Origin: Pholiota molesta
Lineage: Eukaryota > Basidiomycota > Agaricomycetes > Agaricales > Strophariaceae
DNA: 19,525 bases
NCBI GenBank assembly: GCA_014925825.1
Contig: JACGCK010000501.1
Location: 1-19,525, forward strand
Reading direction: 5' to 3'
The translations under genes were made by a program, and so were the position numbers. The notes under the pieces were generated by a model that did no database searches, was not told the origin of the DNA, and saw nothing but the letters and a program-made list of their open reading frames with translations. Below are positions 1 through 9,557 of this stretch, piece by piece. Within the stretch, counting starts at the first letter, position 1; every line of letters begins with the position of its first letter.

Positions 1-1
1 C

Positions 2-2663
2 CATTTCGCGTCTCCCATACTCAAAGTCGCATTTGAAGGTCCTGATGTGCAAGAACAACCATTATATGAGCTTTGTCGTGTGCGTACTCGTTTTCTCCAC
101 GAACTGGCGAGATCCTTAAATTCTATTGACTTAGCCTTATGGACGTATCAGAGATCTGACGCCGCCTTCACCTGTTCCAGCAGGTATTCTTCGTTCAAGC
201 ACTATAGCTTTCCAACATGTCCGTGCGGCAACTATCGGCAAGAAACGTTATCCACGGACTGCAGATCCCCTCTTCTTCAGATCCGGATACGACAAAGACA
301 CGGCTGCGCGGAAGTATGAAAAACCTTTGCAGGCGCATGCTATCCGTGATTGGATGTCAAGTCATCCCAAAATCATGCTACCTATTATTGTGTTCCTTCT
401 CGGAACTCTGACGTACACCGTGAGTGACTCTCGTGCCAATTGTGACCTATGGTTAAGGCTCCTCATTCGGGGTAGATATTCGATCCCATTCGTGCCCTCA
501 TGGTAGAGGCAAAAATGCTCAACTGGTTTGATTACCGAGGTGCTCTTTGTTCCTCTCGTTTTCCGGGCCATTCTTACCTCTAAGCAGAGTTCAAACTATA
601 TCAATGGCTCCAAGCCAACGCGTTTGATCACTTCACTGATACCGGAGTCGAATCCAAGAGACATCTATTAAATGGTAGTGCTTCTCCGGAAGTATGGAAA
701 GAACGCAAAGACGCACAGAATGCGCTTCGCGCCTACCTCGCAGACATGCCCAGTACGCTCCGCAGATCATGTATGACGTCATACAGCGCTAATTAGAGAA
801 TTAAAAATAGACACAATCGCGTTCGTCCATGGACCACAGGGCAGTGGTAAGACGGGCATGGTCGAATCCGTCATCCGCGACACAAATCGGAGCGCCCTTG
901 TCATTGACTGTCGGAAATTACACAATGCCTCTACGGATTCCGCCCTCGTCGCAGGCCTAGCAAGTCAGACAGGATATTGGCCCGTCTTCACTTTCCTCAA
1001 CTCGATGAACACCCTTATTGATATGGCAAGTGTCGGCCTCATTGGGCAAAAAGGTAAATTAACTAAATGTGGAACTTCAGAAAATGCTGAATCTTGTTAA
1101 GCCGGCGTGTCGAGCTCTCTCCCCGACCAGCTCAGGCAAATCCTGGAAGTGGTAACCCATGCGCTTGGTGGCGTCTCCTCCTCACACCGTGCGGCTATCC
1201 AGAAACAAATTGAAAATGAAGAATTTCTCGTGAAGCGACGCATCGCAGAAGCACGCCGCCGAGAAGCCATTCTGGCTGGCACATGGCACGATGGTCGCAT
1301 CGATTCTATCGCAGGCAATGGAGTAATGAGCGAGCTTGGCGTTGGCGACGAACTGTTTGACCAAGACATGGTGGTGCATTCGAAATTTTACGAAAACAGC
1401 TTTAAAGAGGCAGAAAAAGGAGAGGAAGAAGAGGGACATCTTGTCCAACAGCAAAACATGTTGGGGGAAGTGGACGCTGTTCACTCATTGCCCATTGTTG
1501 TTATTCGTAACTACGCAGCGAACTTCGGGTCGACAACAAAGGAGGATCTATTGAATGTGCTGGCAGAATGGGCAGCGACATTGGTTGAGAACCATGTATG
1601 TTCAAGCTTTTTACACATCCATATCTCACATACCGTTAGCTGACTCTCGTAGATTGCACATGTCGTAGTGTTAAGCGATAATCGCGAAAACGCGAAGAAA
1701 CTAACTAAGGGTACGCAATTTTATACCCAGATGGATAGCTATTAGCTGACATTTTATTGAAGCCCTGCCCTCGAAACCATTGAATTCGATTGCTCTTTCT
1801 GATGCCGATACTTCGAGTTCTTTGTTGTTCGTGAAACAGAAACTTCGTAACGCGGGGTTGGACACTGCTATCTCAGGGCATGATGCAAAATATGTGGAGC
1901 GCCTTGGTGGGAGAGCAAGTGATTTAGAAAGCGTCAGTCTCCGTTCATGATTTGTAGGAATCTGACAGCTCACAACAAACAACCCACAGCTAATACACAA
2001 AGTGTACAACGGAATGAAGGTGGACGATGCTGTAGAAGATATAATAAATCGTGGTGTAGCAGAGTTGCGGAAGAACGCTTTCGGTGAAGACAACGAAGAC
2101 GCGAAGAATCTGCCATGGTCGAGATATCAAGCCTGGAAGGTGCTCAAGGCACTTGCAAAGATTCCGGAAACCGGGTACTACGATATGCTTGTAGACTTCC
2201 CTTTCAAAGGCGACGAAAGTGCATTGAGAAGCATGGAACACGCCGAACTAATATCGATTTCAACAAAAGATGGACGACCGACAATTATACGCCCCGGTAA
2301 ACCAGTGCTCAGATATGTATTTGAGCGCGTTGTGAATGGTGCGTGGAGAAAGATGCATTATATTCAAATTGATCTTGACGACGACGACGCATAGATAAAT
2401 GTTTCCATGCTGCACAAGAACTGGCCTATAACGAAAAGCAGGTTCTCGACACTGAAGCTAAGATCCATGCATACGAACAGGAGTTGGCACAGTTAGTTGA
2501 TACTATGAAGAAAGAGGACCGTCCATGGTATAGCTTCCGCCGCAGCCCGTGCGTCGAGCGCGCTCGCTCCGTCGGAGAGAAATTAGCAGTTGCGGAGCGC
2601 AAGGTGGCGGGACTGGAGCGCAAGAACGTGGAATTGAAGCGCGTGCTAGCGAAAGAGGTCTGA
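2..2663 (+). CDS. YME2: Mitochondrial escape protein 2 (Yme2/RNA12 family), 5'-partial
   Basis: Inner mitochondrial membrane protein; family members help maintain mtDNA nucleoid structure. Inferred exons: 2-79, 135-419, 476-539, 588-752, 811-1053, 1102-1595, 1653-1710, 1763-1932, 1990-2338, 2395-2663, giving one open frame of 724 codons plus stop; the N-terminus with targeting signal lies left of the window. Order seen: RRM-like part (residues about 10-85, with LYELCRPYGRIRDL), a conserved segment ending HAIRDWMSSHPK, one membrane span (about 105-122), FDPIRALMVEAKMLNWFDYR, then an RNA12-type ATPase with Walker A GPQGSGKT (205-212), and a C-terminal coiled coil. The stop at 2392-2394 in the reading frame of exon 9 is intronic: splicing 2339-2394 joins VVN to DKCFHAAQEL and extends the protein to 2661-2663. 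Oddity: residues 61-86 are encoded out of the family frame (see findings). Family identity is secure; splice sites are inferred. Confidence 0.9.
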
Positions 2664-2774
2664 AGCTGAGCGCTGAACTTGAAAGCGCTGAAGACTGACG
2701 TCAGGTGATAATGACATCACGCGTAGCTACTATACTTACACCGCTCACCATACACTACTTACTTTACTCTAACC
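2664..2774 (+). promoter_or_regulatory. Short promoter region of the RRT8-like gene with a CRE site
   Basis: The 111 bp between the YME2 stop and the next ATG must hold the YME2 3' end and the promoter of the downstream gene. It contains a perfect palindromic TGACGTCA (2696-2703), the consensus for CREB/ATF bZIP factors, followed by TGACATCA (2712-2719), which runs into an ACGCGT (2719-2724). The motifs are seen; binding is inference. Confidence 0.4.
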
Positions 2775-3802
2775 ATGGAATCACTCAGAGCTGCAGCCGC
2801 CGATAAGCTTCTAGACACTGCCATACTATCCAGAGATGCAGTATTTTCTCGCGCGTGGTCGTATCCGATCCTTGGTATTACCTACCTTGGCACACACCCC
2901 TCGTTGTACAAGGCTATTACCCCTGTTATCGCCAAGGCTGTCGCTACTTCGATAGGAATAACTGCAGCGCTCTTCTTTTTCACGTATCTTCCTCAAGTCG
3001 CCTTTTGCGCTCTTTTTTCGGGGCCGTTCGCTTTTATGACTGCCGCCGTCATGGTATTGTCGGAAGCATATGTTCTTGTGTCGATAGTGTCCAAAGCTTT
3101 CTTCCTGAGCAATGCCCAGGACCGCATTTGTATATCATTACTCGTTCTTTCACGCTTATCATCTCACATATGTTTTATTATAGTTGATGCGGTACTATTA
3201 CAACAAGGAAACGAAGTGCTTGTGGAAAGAGGAAGACAAATCCGCTCCAACTCGTCAGGTTTCAAAGTTCTCGGCAAATCACTCACCAAACCGCTCAGCA
3301 AATTCTCCATGGATGGCATTCTAAGATATGTAATTTCACTGCCACTCAATTCGATACCAGGAGTTGGGACTGCCCTATTCCTGTTATACAATGGTACATC
3401 AATCTAAGTTTTTCAACGACGGAGTCTCATTTTATTCTAGGAATAAAAGCTGGACCTGGCTTCCATGCGCGCTATTTTCAGCTGAAGAACTATGACAAGC
3501 GTGCACGGGAGGAATATGTTGGGAAAAGAAGAGGGGCATATACCGCGTTTGTCCTGTCCAAGTTCCCACATGCGCGTCTCCTGACAACTTCACCCAGCTT
3601 CGGAGCGACTGCGCTTGCACTGAATCTAGTGCCTGTTGTGGGGCTCCTCTTCAACCTTACGTCGACGATTGGCGCTGCACTGTGGGCGAGCAACTTGGAA
3701 AAGACGCGAGCGTCATCTTATGGAACGGGGAGGAAAGTAGACCAGCCAGGACAATCTGCAGGGGACATGGGGACAAAAGACGAAGTGAAGGTGGCCCTGT
3801 AA
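2775..3802 (+). CDS. RRT8: RRT8/LDS1-type (EI24-like) multi-pass membrane protein
   Basis: Predicted 308-residue integral membrane protein. Exons 2775-3129, 3184-3393, 3441-3802 (introns of 54 and 47 nt) join in one frame. Several hydrophobic stretches are visible: around residues 25-45, 50-75, 80-105, a pair near 185-205, and a C-terminal hairpin in the third exon (LNLVPVVGLLFNLT). FDAVLLQQGNE just after the first junction and YNGIKAGPGFHARYFQLKNY across the second resemble fungal Rrt8/Lds1/Lds2 proteins, which in yeast sit on lipid droplets and the outer spore wall pathway. ATG 2775 is the first in frame and is followed by a short polar N-terminus. The tail is polar (SSYGTGRKVDQPGQSAGDMG). 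The gene is transcribed in the same direction as YME2 and HOOK, with only 111 and 90 bp on either side. The function in this organism is not shown by the sequence; family assignment is from recall of conserved motifs. Confidence 0.75.
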
Positions 3803-3892
3803 TCTGGGGAATAGTATACTAGCTTATGTAATAATCACTACTTCACTACGAAATACCTACCGTCTCCGTGCCCGCTGCTGCTCTCGACGGTC

Positions 3893-6800
3893 ATGTCCGA
3901 CTCCTCACAGAGACGGGAGATCGACGCCTTCTTTAATTTCTTTGCGACTTTCAATCTCGCCCGCCCAGTTACCACTGTTGCAGACCTCGCAGACGGTGCC
4001 GCACTCTTCGATGTCCTCTCCATTGTGTATGTTGTCAACTACGCTTCCGCAAAACCAATCACTCACCGCCGGCCTTCTACAGCGATGCGGACTACTTTCG
4101 CCAACCCACGCGCCCTTCAGCGCAGCCATCCGAGAACTGGGTTCTCCGGTTCAGCTCCCTTAAGCGTCTCTACCGTCTCATGACCCAATACTTTGCCGAT
4201 GTACTGCAAAAGCCCACTTCAAGTCTCGATGTGCCAGACCTGCAGGCGATAGCAAAGGATCACAATCTCCCTGCTATGCTTACTCTCTGTCGCCTTACTA
4301 TTGTGATCGGCGTCCAGTGCGAGAAGAATAAAGAGTTTATTGACAAGATCCAGGGGTTGAGCGAGGTGGATCAGCATTGTTTAATGAAGGCGATTGAACA
4401 AGTACGTCTATTTCCATTTTTTAGGATGAGGGAAAGGTAGCGGAGCGAAGCATCGAGTTCGCTTGGATCTGACTACAGTGCTTGCTAGGTTATGACCAAG
4501 ATCGCAGTCGCGCCTGCTGTGCAGGATGCCATCGAAGCGAGTATGACAGAGTGCGTGGTCTCGCCTACTTCTCTGAGCCAAATTTCTGAACTTCTGCGCC
4601 ATACATCAGAGACGACCATTATTACCGCATCCAATCAGAACGAAGTCACATATTTTCAGAGAAAGAAACACTGGAGAAGGTGTACACGGCTCTACTAGAA
4701 GAGCATCGTGCGCTTCAGACCGCGCATGATGACGCTCTCTCAGAAAAAGAGGAAGCGGTAGCACAAGCCCGCCAACTCAGGCGTGAAGCGGATACACGGC
4801 GGAGCGACAAGGCCGACGTCATGATGCGTGCGGAGATGGACAGGCTGCGAACGGAATTGTGAGTGCTTTTAGTTAGTTTGTGTTGAAAGTCGCATTCCAA
4901 CCGAGGCACATGATAGACAGAAGAGCGAGGACAATCTTGCCATGGCCGAATCAGAACTTGACAAGCACACAACACTTATTACGGAACTCACTCGGAAAGT
5001 CGACGAGCTGCAGGTTAAAGCAGATGAAGCAGTCAAACTGAAGGATCAAGTTGACGAGTGAGTTTCTCTCTCGAGCAGTTTCCGTGTAGACAGATACTAA
5101 ATGGATCCTTAGGTACCGGCATGCCGCTGATAAGCTACAAAAGACAGAGAATGTCATGGAGAAGTATAAGAAGAAACTTCAGGAAGGTGCTGATCTCCGA
5201 CAGCATGTCAAGGTAAATTGATTTTTTATTATATGGACACAACAAACTTCAATATGGACCAATTTTGTAGGCTCTTGAAAAACAGAACGCAGACCTCGTA
5301 GATAAGAACGCATCATTAGAGGAGGAATATCGGAAGGTGGCGGCATTCAAACCCCTCATGGAATCGTACAAGACCCAAATTCTTGATCTTGAATCCAAAC
5401 ACGCATCAAGGGGCCAAGAAATAGAGAATCTAAACTTTGAACTGGAGCAGAATCGGACGAAACTGAAGATCACACAAGCTGAACGCGCAAAGGATGCCGA
5501 GGCTCTGGAGCTCTATCAGGAGCGTGTCCGCGAACTTGAATTAACATCTACTGGACGCACGGGTCGGAGTCGAGGCACCGCTATCAACGGCAGCCTGACG
5601 CCAGGCGCAGGACTTACATCACCTGTGCTGGAGCAGGGTCAGCCTGGAACACTCTCTGCAGAACTGGCTGGCGAAGATGACGAGCCACATTCTGCATCGG
5701 AGGCCGAGGGCGATGATCATCATGGCCTAGGCAGTGAACTTGACGATGCAATTACTGGCACGACTATGACAGACTTGAAGTTGCAGATCCGGAAGCTCAA
5801 ACGAGAATTAGAAGCGGTAAAGAAGAACGAGGCGGACGCGAGCCGATTATTGGTGCTCGAGAACCTATTAGAAGACGCAAACAGGATGAAGGCGAGATAT
5901 GAAAACGATTATCTCGCTGCACATAGGGAAAAGCTTGTGCTACAACGCGATTTGGAGGAGATTAGGAGTGGCAAGTCATTTGGTGATGGGTGCGTCTTTT
6001 TTGCTCTTTTACTTCAATCGTTCTCAATATTTTGGTTGCGTAACAGAGCTGAAGCAGCGATTGCACTTCGACAACGACTGAATGAAACAGTAGAGCAATT
6101 CGAAGAGCTGCGAAAGCAAAATGCTGAGCTCGAAGTCAAACTGGACACAGTTAGCCGCGAGTTAACTATCGCGAAGTCAGATTGTACGCCTTTTTCTTGC
6201 TTCCTTTTTTCTGCATACGCTCACGCATATCTTTAGTGACACTCGTGAATAAGGATCAACTTGACATTCTGGCAAGCCTGAGAGAATCTGTCAATGAAGA
6301 CAAGATTGGCCTGGAAGCCGATGTGGAGCGACTAAAGAAACAGAATAAGGAGCTCAGTGAGAAAAACCATATGCAGCTCGAACAGGTCAATGTTTTGCTG
6401 CTCGAGAAGGTCAATCTCCAGAGCGAGGGCATTGGCCAACGCGAAAAGCTGCTGCAGCGGGAACGAGACTTCGGGTACCGTAATCGTTTCACCACCCTCT
6501 TTTACTGAGGATTTAGAATGTGTCGTTAATTCATGTTGTACAGTGATCTCCGCGCGACCTTATCTGGTAGAGATCTTCCCGAGGACGTCAAGCAGAGGCT
6601 ACTCGCTATGCATGAAGAAAATCTCAATTTGAAGGAGTCGTACAAGACTGCTACGGATAAGCTGAACAAGGCCAAACAGGTCTGTATTTATTTAATCTCC
6701 CACCTCCGGAGCAATTTCTAACCCGGAACACGTCATGAAGTTCATCAAAGCCCAAGACAAGCTATTCAAAGAACAACACGCCGCCAATGTCGTTACCGCA

Positions 6801-7259
6801 TCTGTATGGTTATTTCCGTCATTCTTCCTGCCAGAGCTTTTAGTTAACTCCATGCAGCAGGGGACATTTGAAGAAGCTGAAGCCAGCTTCCGATCGCAAA
6901 TCAAAGTCCTCGAAGAGGATCTCGCAAGACAGAAGGTCGATAATACTCTATCTACTTATCCTTTCATGATGTTTATGATTTTTTCGAACCCAGGCGTTGA
7001 TGCAAGACTCAACGAAACGTTACCGCCGGGAACAAGAGCTGATATTAAGCTCAGTTCATGCTTTGGGTATGAAGACTGCACGCCAACATCTTCGAAATCC
7101 TCCCCGGATAGAAAAGTCAAGTTTCTTAGGTCTGGAACGAAGCAGAGTGCGTTTCTAGTTTGAATTATGTATGATTGACTATGCGCTGACTCTGCGCACT
7201 CTTGCATGGCACAGAACCCGCACACAATTCAAAGTAGTATAGGTGGTCGTGGATATTAG
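3893..7259 (+). CDS. hookA: Hook family dynein-dynactin adaptor
   Basis: Activating adaptor that links cytoplasmic dynein to early endosomes in hyphae. Fourteen exons: 3893-4026, 4083-4401, 4489-4550, 4610-4858, 4917-5057, 5113-5212, 5271-5989, 6047-6183, 6237-6474, 6544-6679, 6741-6803, 6861-6935, 6994-7146, 7215-7259; together 2571 nt, 856 residues. Residues about 8-165 form the Hook (calponin-homology-like) domain that binds dynein light intermediate chain (AFFNFFATFNLARPV, DADYFRQPTRPS, NWVLRFSSLKRLYRLM). From about 180 to 790 the protein is heptad-rich coiled coil, broken at about 427-498 by a Gly/Ser/Thr- then Asp/Glu-rich linker. The last part (about 792-842: DSTKRYRREQELILSSVHAL) matches the conserved Hook C-terminus that binds the FTS/FHIP cargo complex. 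Start 3893 fits the family N-terminus (MSDSSQRREIDAFF). The final 15-codon exon is the least certain; reading through instead stops three codons into the intron. Confidence 0.88.
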
Positions 7260-7752
7260 ACTCTTTTGTACGAATGCCTTTTCTTTCCGTCTTCCCCTCC
7301 TTTTGGCCTTGGATCTGTGTCTTTAACATATTGGAATCACACGCAGTACATCTTACATCATACCTCTTCTATATTCTTTATTACTTCATTCATTATACCC
7401 TGCAACATATAATCTTCTTTACTAGCCATCATGACTCCTTGGATATATTCAAACAAATCGATTTTTCTCGCACATTGGAAGGCAGTGTACAAACTAGACG
7501 AATCACTCTTCATGGCATAATGGATTTCTAATGTTCAGGATCGGTTATGGTGACAATTGTTGACTGACTTTCCAGTATGCAAATTGTGACCATCGTTGCA
7601 ACTCCAGTTGATAGAATTCGCAACACTAGATGTCCCTACAAGAATGACCTTTCAAGCTAAAGTGACATGTTTTTCATGAATTGAAATTTAGACCATAAAT
7701 CATAAGTTATAAAACATTATCGAGAATGGTATCTCTTGCGCACGCTTGCCCA
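7260..7752. other. 493-bp convergent intergenic region, no gene seen
   Basis: Lies between the HOOK stop (+) and the AsnRS stop (-), so it holds two 3' ends and no promoter is expected. It is T-rich on the + strand in its first half (pyrimidine runs at about 7280-7310 and 7360-7400) and AT-rich near 7680-7720. One 85-codon open frame (7274-7531) has no recognisable motif and AT-driven composition; I do not call it. No tRNA-like fold or repeat was evident. Confidence 0.6.
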
Positions 7753-9363
7753 TCATAGCAGCATGCGCCCAGCCCATCTAGGCATAGGTATACACTCTCG
7801 TATATTCTCAACGCCCGAAACCCAGCTAACAAGGCGTTCAAATCCCATGCCAAATCCAGCGTGTGGCGCACCTCCATATTTCCTCAAGTCGACATACCAC
7901 TCACTGCCCGCCATATCGCCCATTTGGCGCTCTAGAACGTCTACACGCTCCTCGCGTACACTTCCTCCGACCAGCTCTCCCACATGGGGGACGAGGAGGT
8001 CGAAGCAGGCAACTGTTTTTCCGTCGTCATTGGCGCGCATGTAGAATGGTTTCAGGGCCGCTGGGTAGTCGGTAACGAAGACTGGCCCACCGATGTGCTG
8101 TTCAGCAAGCCATTTCTCGTGTTCGCTTTGTAGTGCATGACCCCATTTGGGTTTGTACTCGAATTGTACAGAAGACGCTGCCGCTTCCAGCTCACGGACA
8201 GCTTCTGTGTAGCTCATCTTGGTCCAAGGCGTTTGAGAGTTGAACGCGTCCTGAAGAGTTTGTCGCCGTGTCGCATCACCATCTTTCCACAGCACGTCCA
8301 TATCTTGCGACAACAAAACTTCGGTCACAGTGTTCTTGAGTAGGGCCTCAGTTAAATCGCAAACACCATGTACACCGTTTTGCGGGAACGCCAACTCCGC
8401 TTCTAGCATCCAGAACTCAGCAAGGTGGCGTCCTGTGAGTGAACGCTCCGCTCGGAAACAGGGAGACAGCGTGTAGACACGCGATATAGCTGTTGCGAGC
8501 GCTTCCAGATGCAACTGATGTGACACTGTCAGAAATGCAGGCCGAGAAAAAAATTCTGAGGGTGGCGGAGGTGTTGTAGTTGAAGCGGCTGCTGGATGAT
8601 GACTTTCCACTTGCGCAAGACGGAAAGCCTCTCCTGCCCCTTCTGCATCATTGCCCGTTACAATAGGCGTATTCGCGTAGTGAAATCCTTGAGACTAATA
8701 TTTTGACTTAGAGAGGGCTGCAAATGTTTAAGAGACGGCTTACTTTAAACCAAGAATTTATCCTACGGCTTAGCGTGTCACGTAGTCTTATCATTGCGGC
8801 AATTTGCACAGTACGAGCCCGCAGATGAACATGGTCGCGTAGATATTCCGACGTGAGGTCCTTCTTTTGGATTGGATATGTCTATAGAACATAATCAGAA
8901 ACCCATTATTGCGTGCAGAAATGCAATACGCAGCATACCTCTGGATCACATTCTCCTAGGATCGCAACTTCTCCGCTCTGGTCGACAAAAAGTTCGTGAG
9001 ATTGGCCTGCTCCGGGGGAAGGTACCAGACGACCGGTAAGGCGCACTGCAGCGCCATTAGTCAATCTAGCCAGAGGAACTGCTATGAGTTTCATGTTTGC
9101 ATAAAAATAAATTCTACAACATGCCTTCTAAGTGCCTCGTCGTCTTTTCCCTTCAGCAAAACGGCTTGCAGACCCTTAGCAGAGCTCCCATCGGTGATGA
9201 CCGCGAACGATACGTTCTTTTGTTTCCTGATAGATTTAACCCAACCAGAAACGGTAGTTGCATCGCTAGGAGCAGGAGGCCTTTCTAAGAGCTGTTTAAT
9301 GGTTGGTGGAAGGGAAAATTTTGGAGTGGAAGCAGCAGTCGAGGCCAACCGTCGAAGGAGCAT
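7753..9363 (-). CDS. SLM5: Asparaginyl-tRNA synthetase, mitochondrial type
   Basis: Class II aminoacyl-tRNA synthetase charging tRNA-Asn, here probably in mitochondria. Exons in transcript order: 9363-9125, 9065-8939, 8881-8744, 8694-7753; 481 residues. The N-terminus (MLLRRLASTAAST) is Arg/Ser-rich without acids, like a mitochondrial presequence, and the length matches mitochondrial AsnRS (yeast Slm5 is about 490) rather than the longer cytosolic enzyme. An OB-fold anticodon domain follows (TTVSGWVKSIRKQKNVSFAV, LTNGAAVRLTGRL). The catalytic part shows motif 2 (PCFRAERSLTGRHLAEFWML) and motif 3 (GFGMGFERLVSW then IRECIPMPRWAGR). An in-frame ATG at 9417 would add 18 residues and is less presequence-like. 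The first intron is GC-AG; the third needs the acceptor at 8695 (TTAG), giving SQGFHYANTPIVTGNDAEG, because the later AAG acceptor loses frame. It shares its promoter with RTCA. Confidence 0.92.
9066..9124 (-). other. GC-AG intron in the AsnRS gene
   Basis: Transcript strand reads AGAAG|GCATGT ... GGCTAG|ATTGAC, 59 nt. GT candidates nearby (9120, 9117) are both phase 0 and cannot join in frame to any acceptor that restores LTNGAAVRLTG; the GC donor with the third AG joins cleanly as EALRR-LTNGAA. GC-AG introns are a known minority class in fungi. Confidence 0.6.
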
Positions 9364-9557
9364 GATCGGCGCACGTGAAGGAGTGATACAACGATGGCAA
9401 AGCTCGAACCGCGTCAAGTATTTTACTAGCGCTGTTGTTGAAGTGCCGACAATGTTATTGAAATGATTCGAGCATTCCGACTTCTGCCCTTTTCACAGGC
9501 CCACCCCCATTTGATAAACTTTATCCCTCGGACTGCTCTGAAATGATATTCAAAGCA
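9364..9557. promoter_or_regulatory. Bidirectional promoter of AsnRS and RTCA
   Basis: The start codons of AsnRS (9363, -) and RTCA (9558, or 9543 in frame, +) are less than 200 bp apart, so both promoters and both 5' UTRs fit here. A CACGTG E-box palindrome lies at 9372-9377, right against the AsnRS start. A C-rich tract (CCCACCCCCAT, about 9500-9511) lies on the RTCA side. No clear TATA box. Confidence 0.5.

Noticed and set aside
237..315. YME2 as a pseudogene because of frame changes
   Set aside because: The two shifts cancel, the overall frame is open for 724 codons, and splice sites and downstream motifs including Walker A are intact.
2392..2394. TAG as the YME2 stop codon
   Set aside because: It falls at the 3' end of a standard 56-nt intron (GTGCGT...CATAG); the following exon encodes the expected YME2 coiled-coil tail to 2663.
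858..2394. Several separate small genes in the YME2 region
   Set aside because: The open pieces are exons of one gene; joined, they give one 724-codon frame.
7274..7531. 85-codon open frame (+) in the HOOK-AsnRS gap
   Set aside because: Hydrophobic, AT-driven composition, no known motif, and it lies where two 3' UTRs are expected.
9064..9147. Upstream GTG-initiated extension of NUF2
   Set aside because: It has no ATG and is not expected to start a nuclear gene; it covers promoter sequence with cell-cycle boxes when shifted to the real position (19064-19147).
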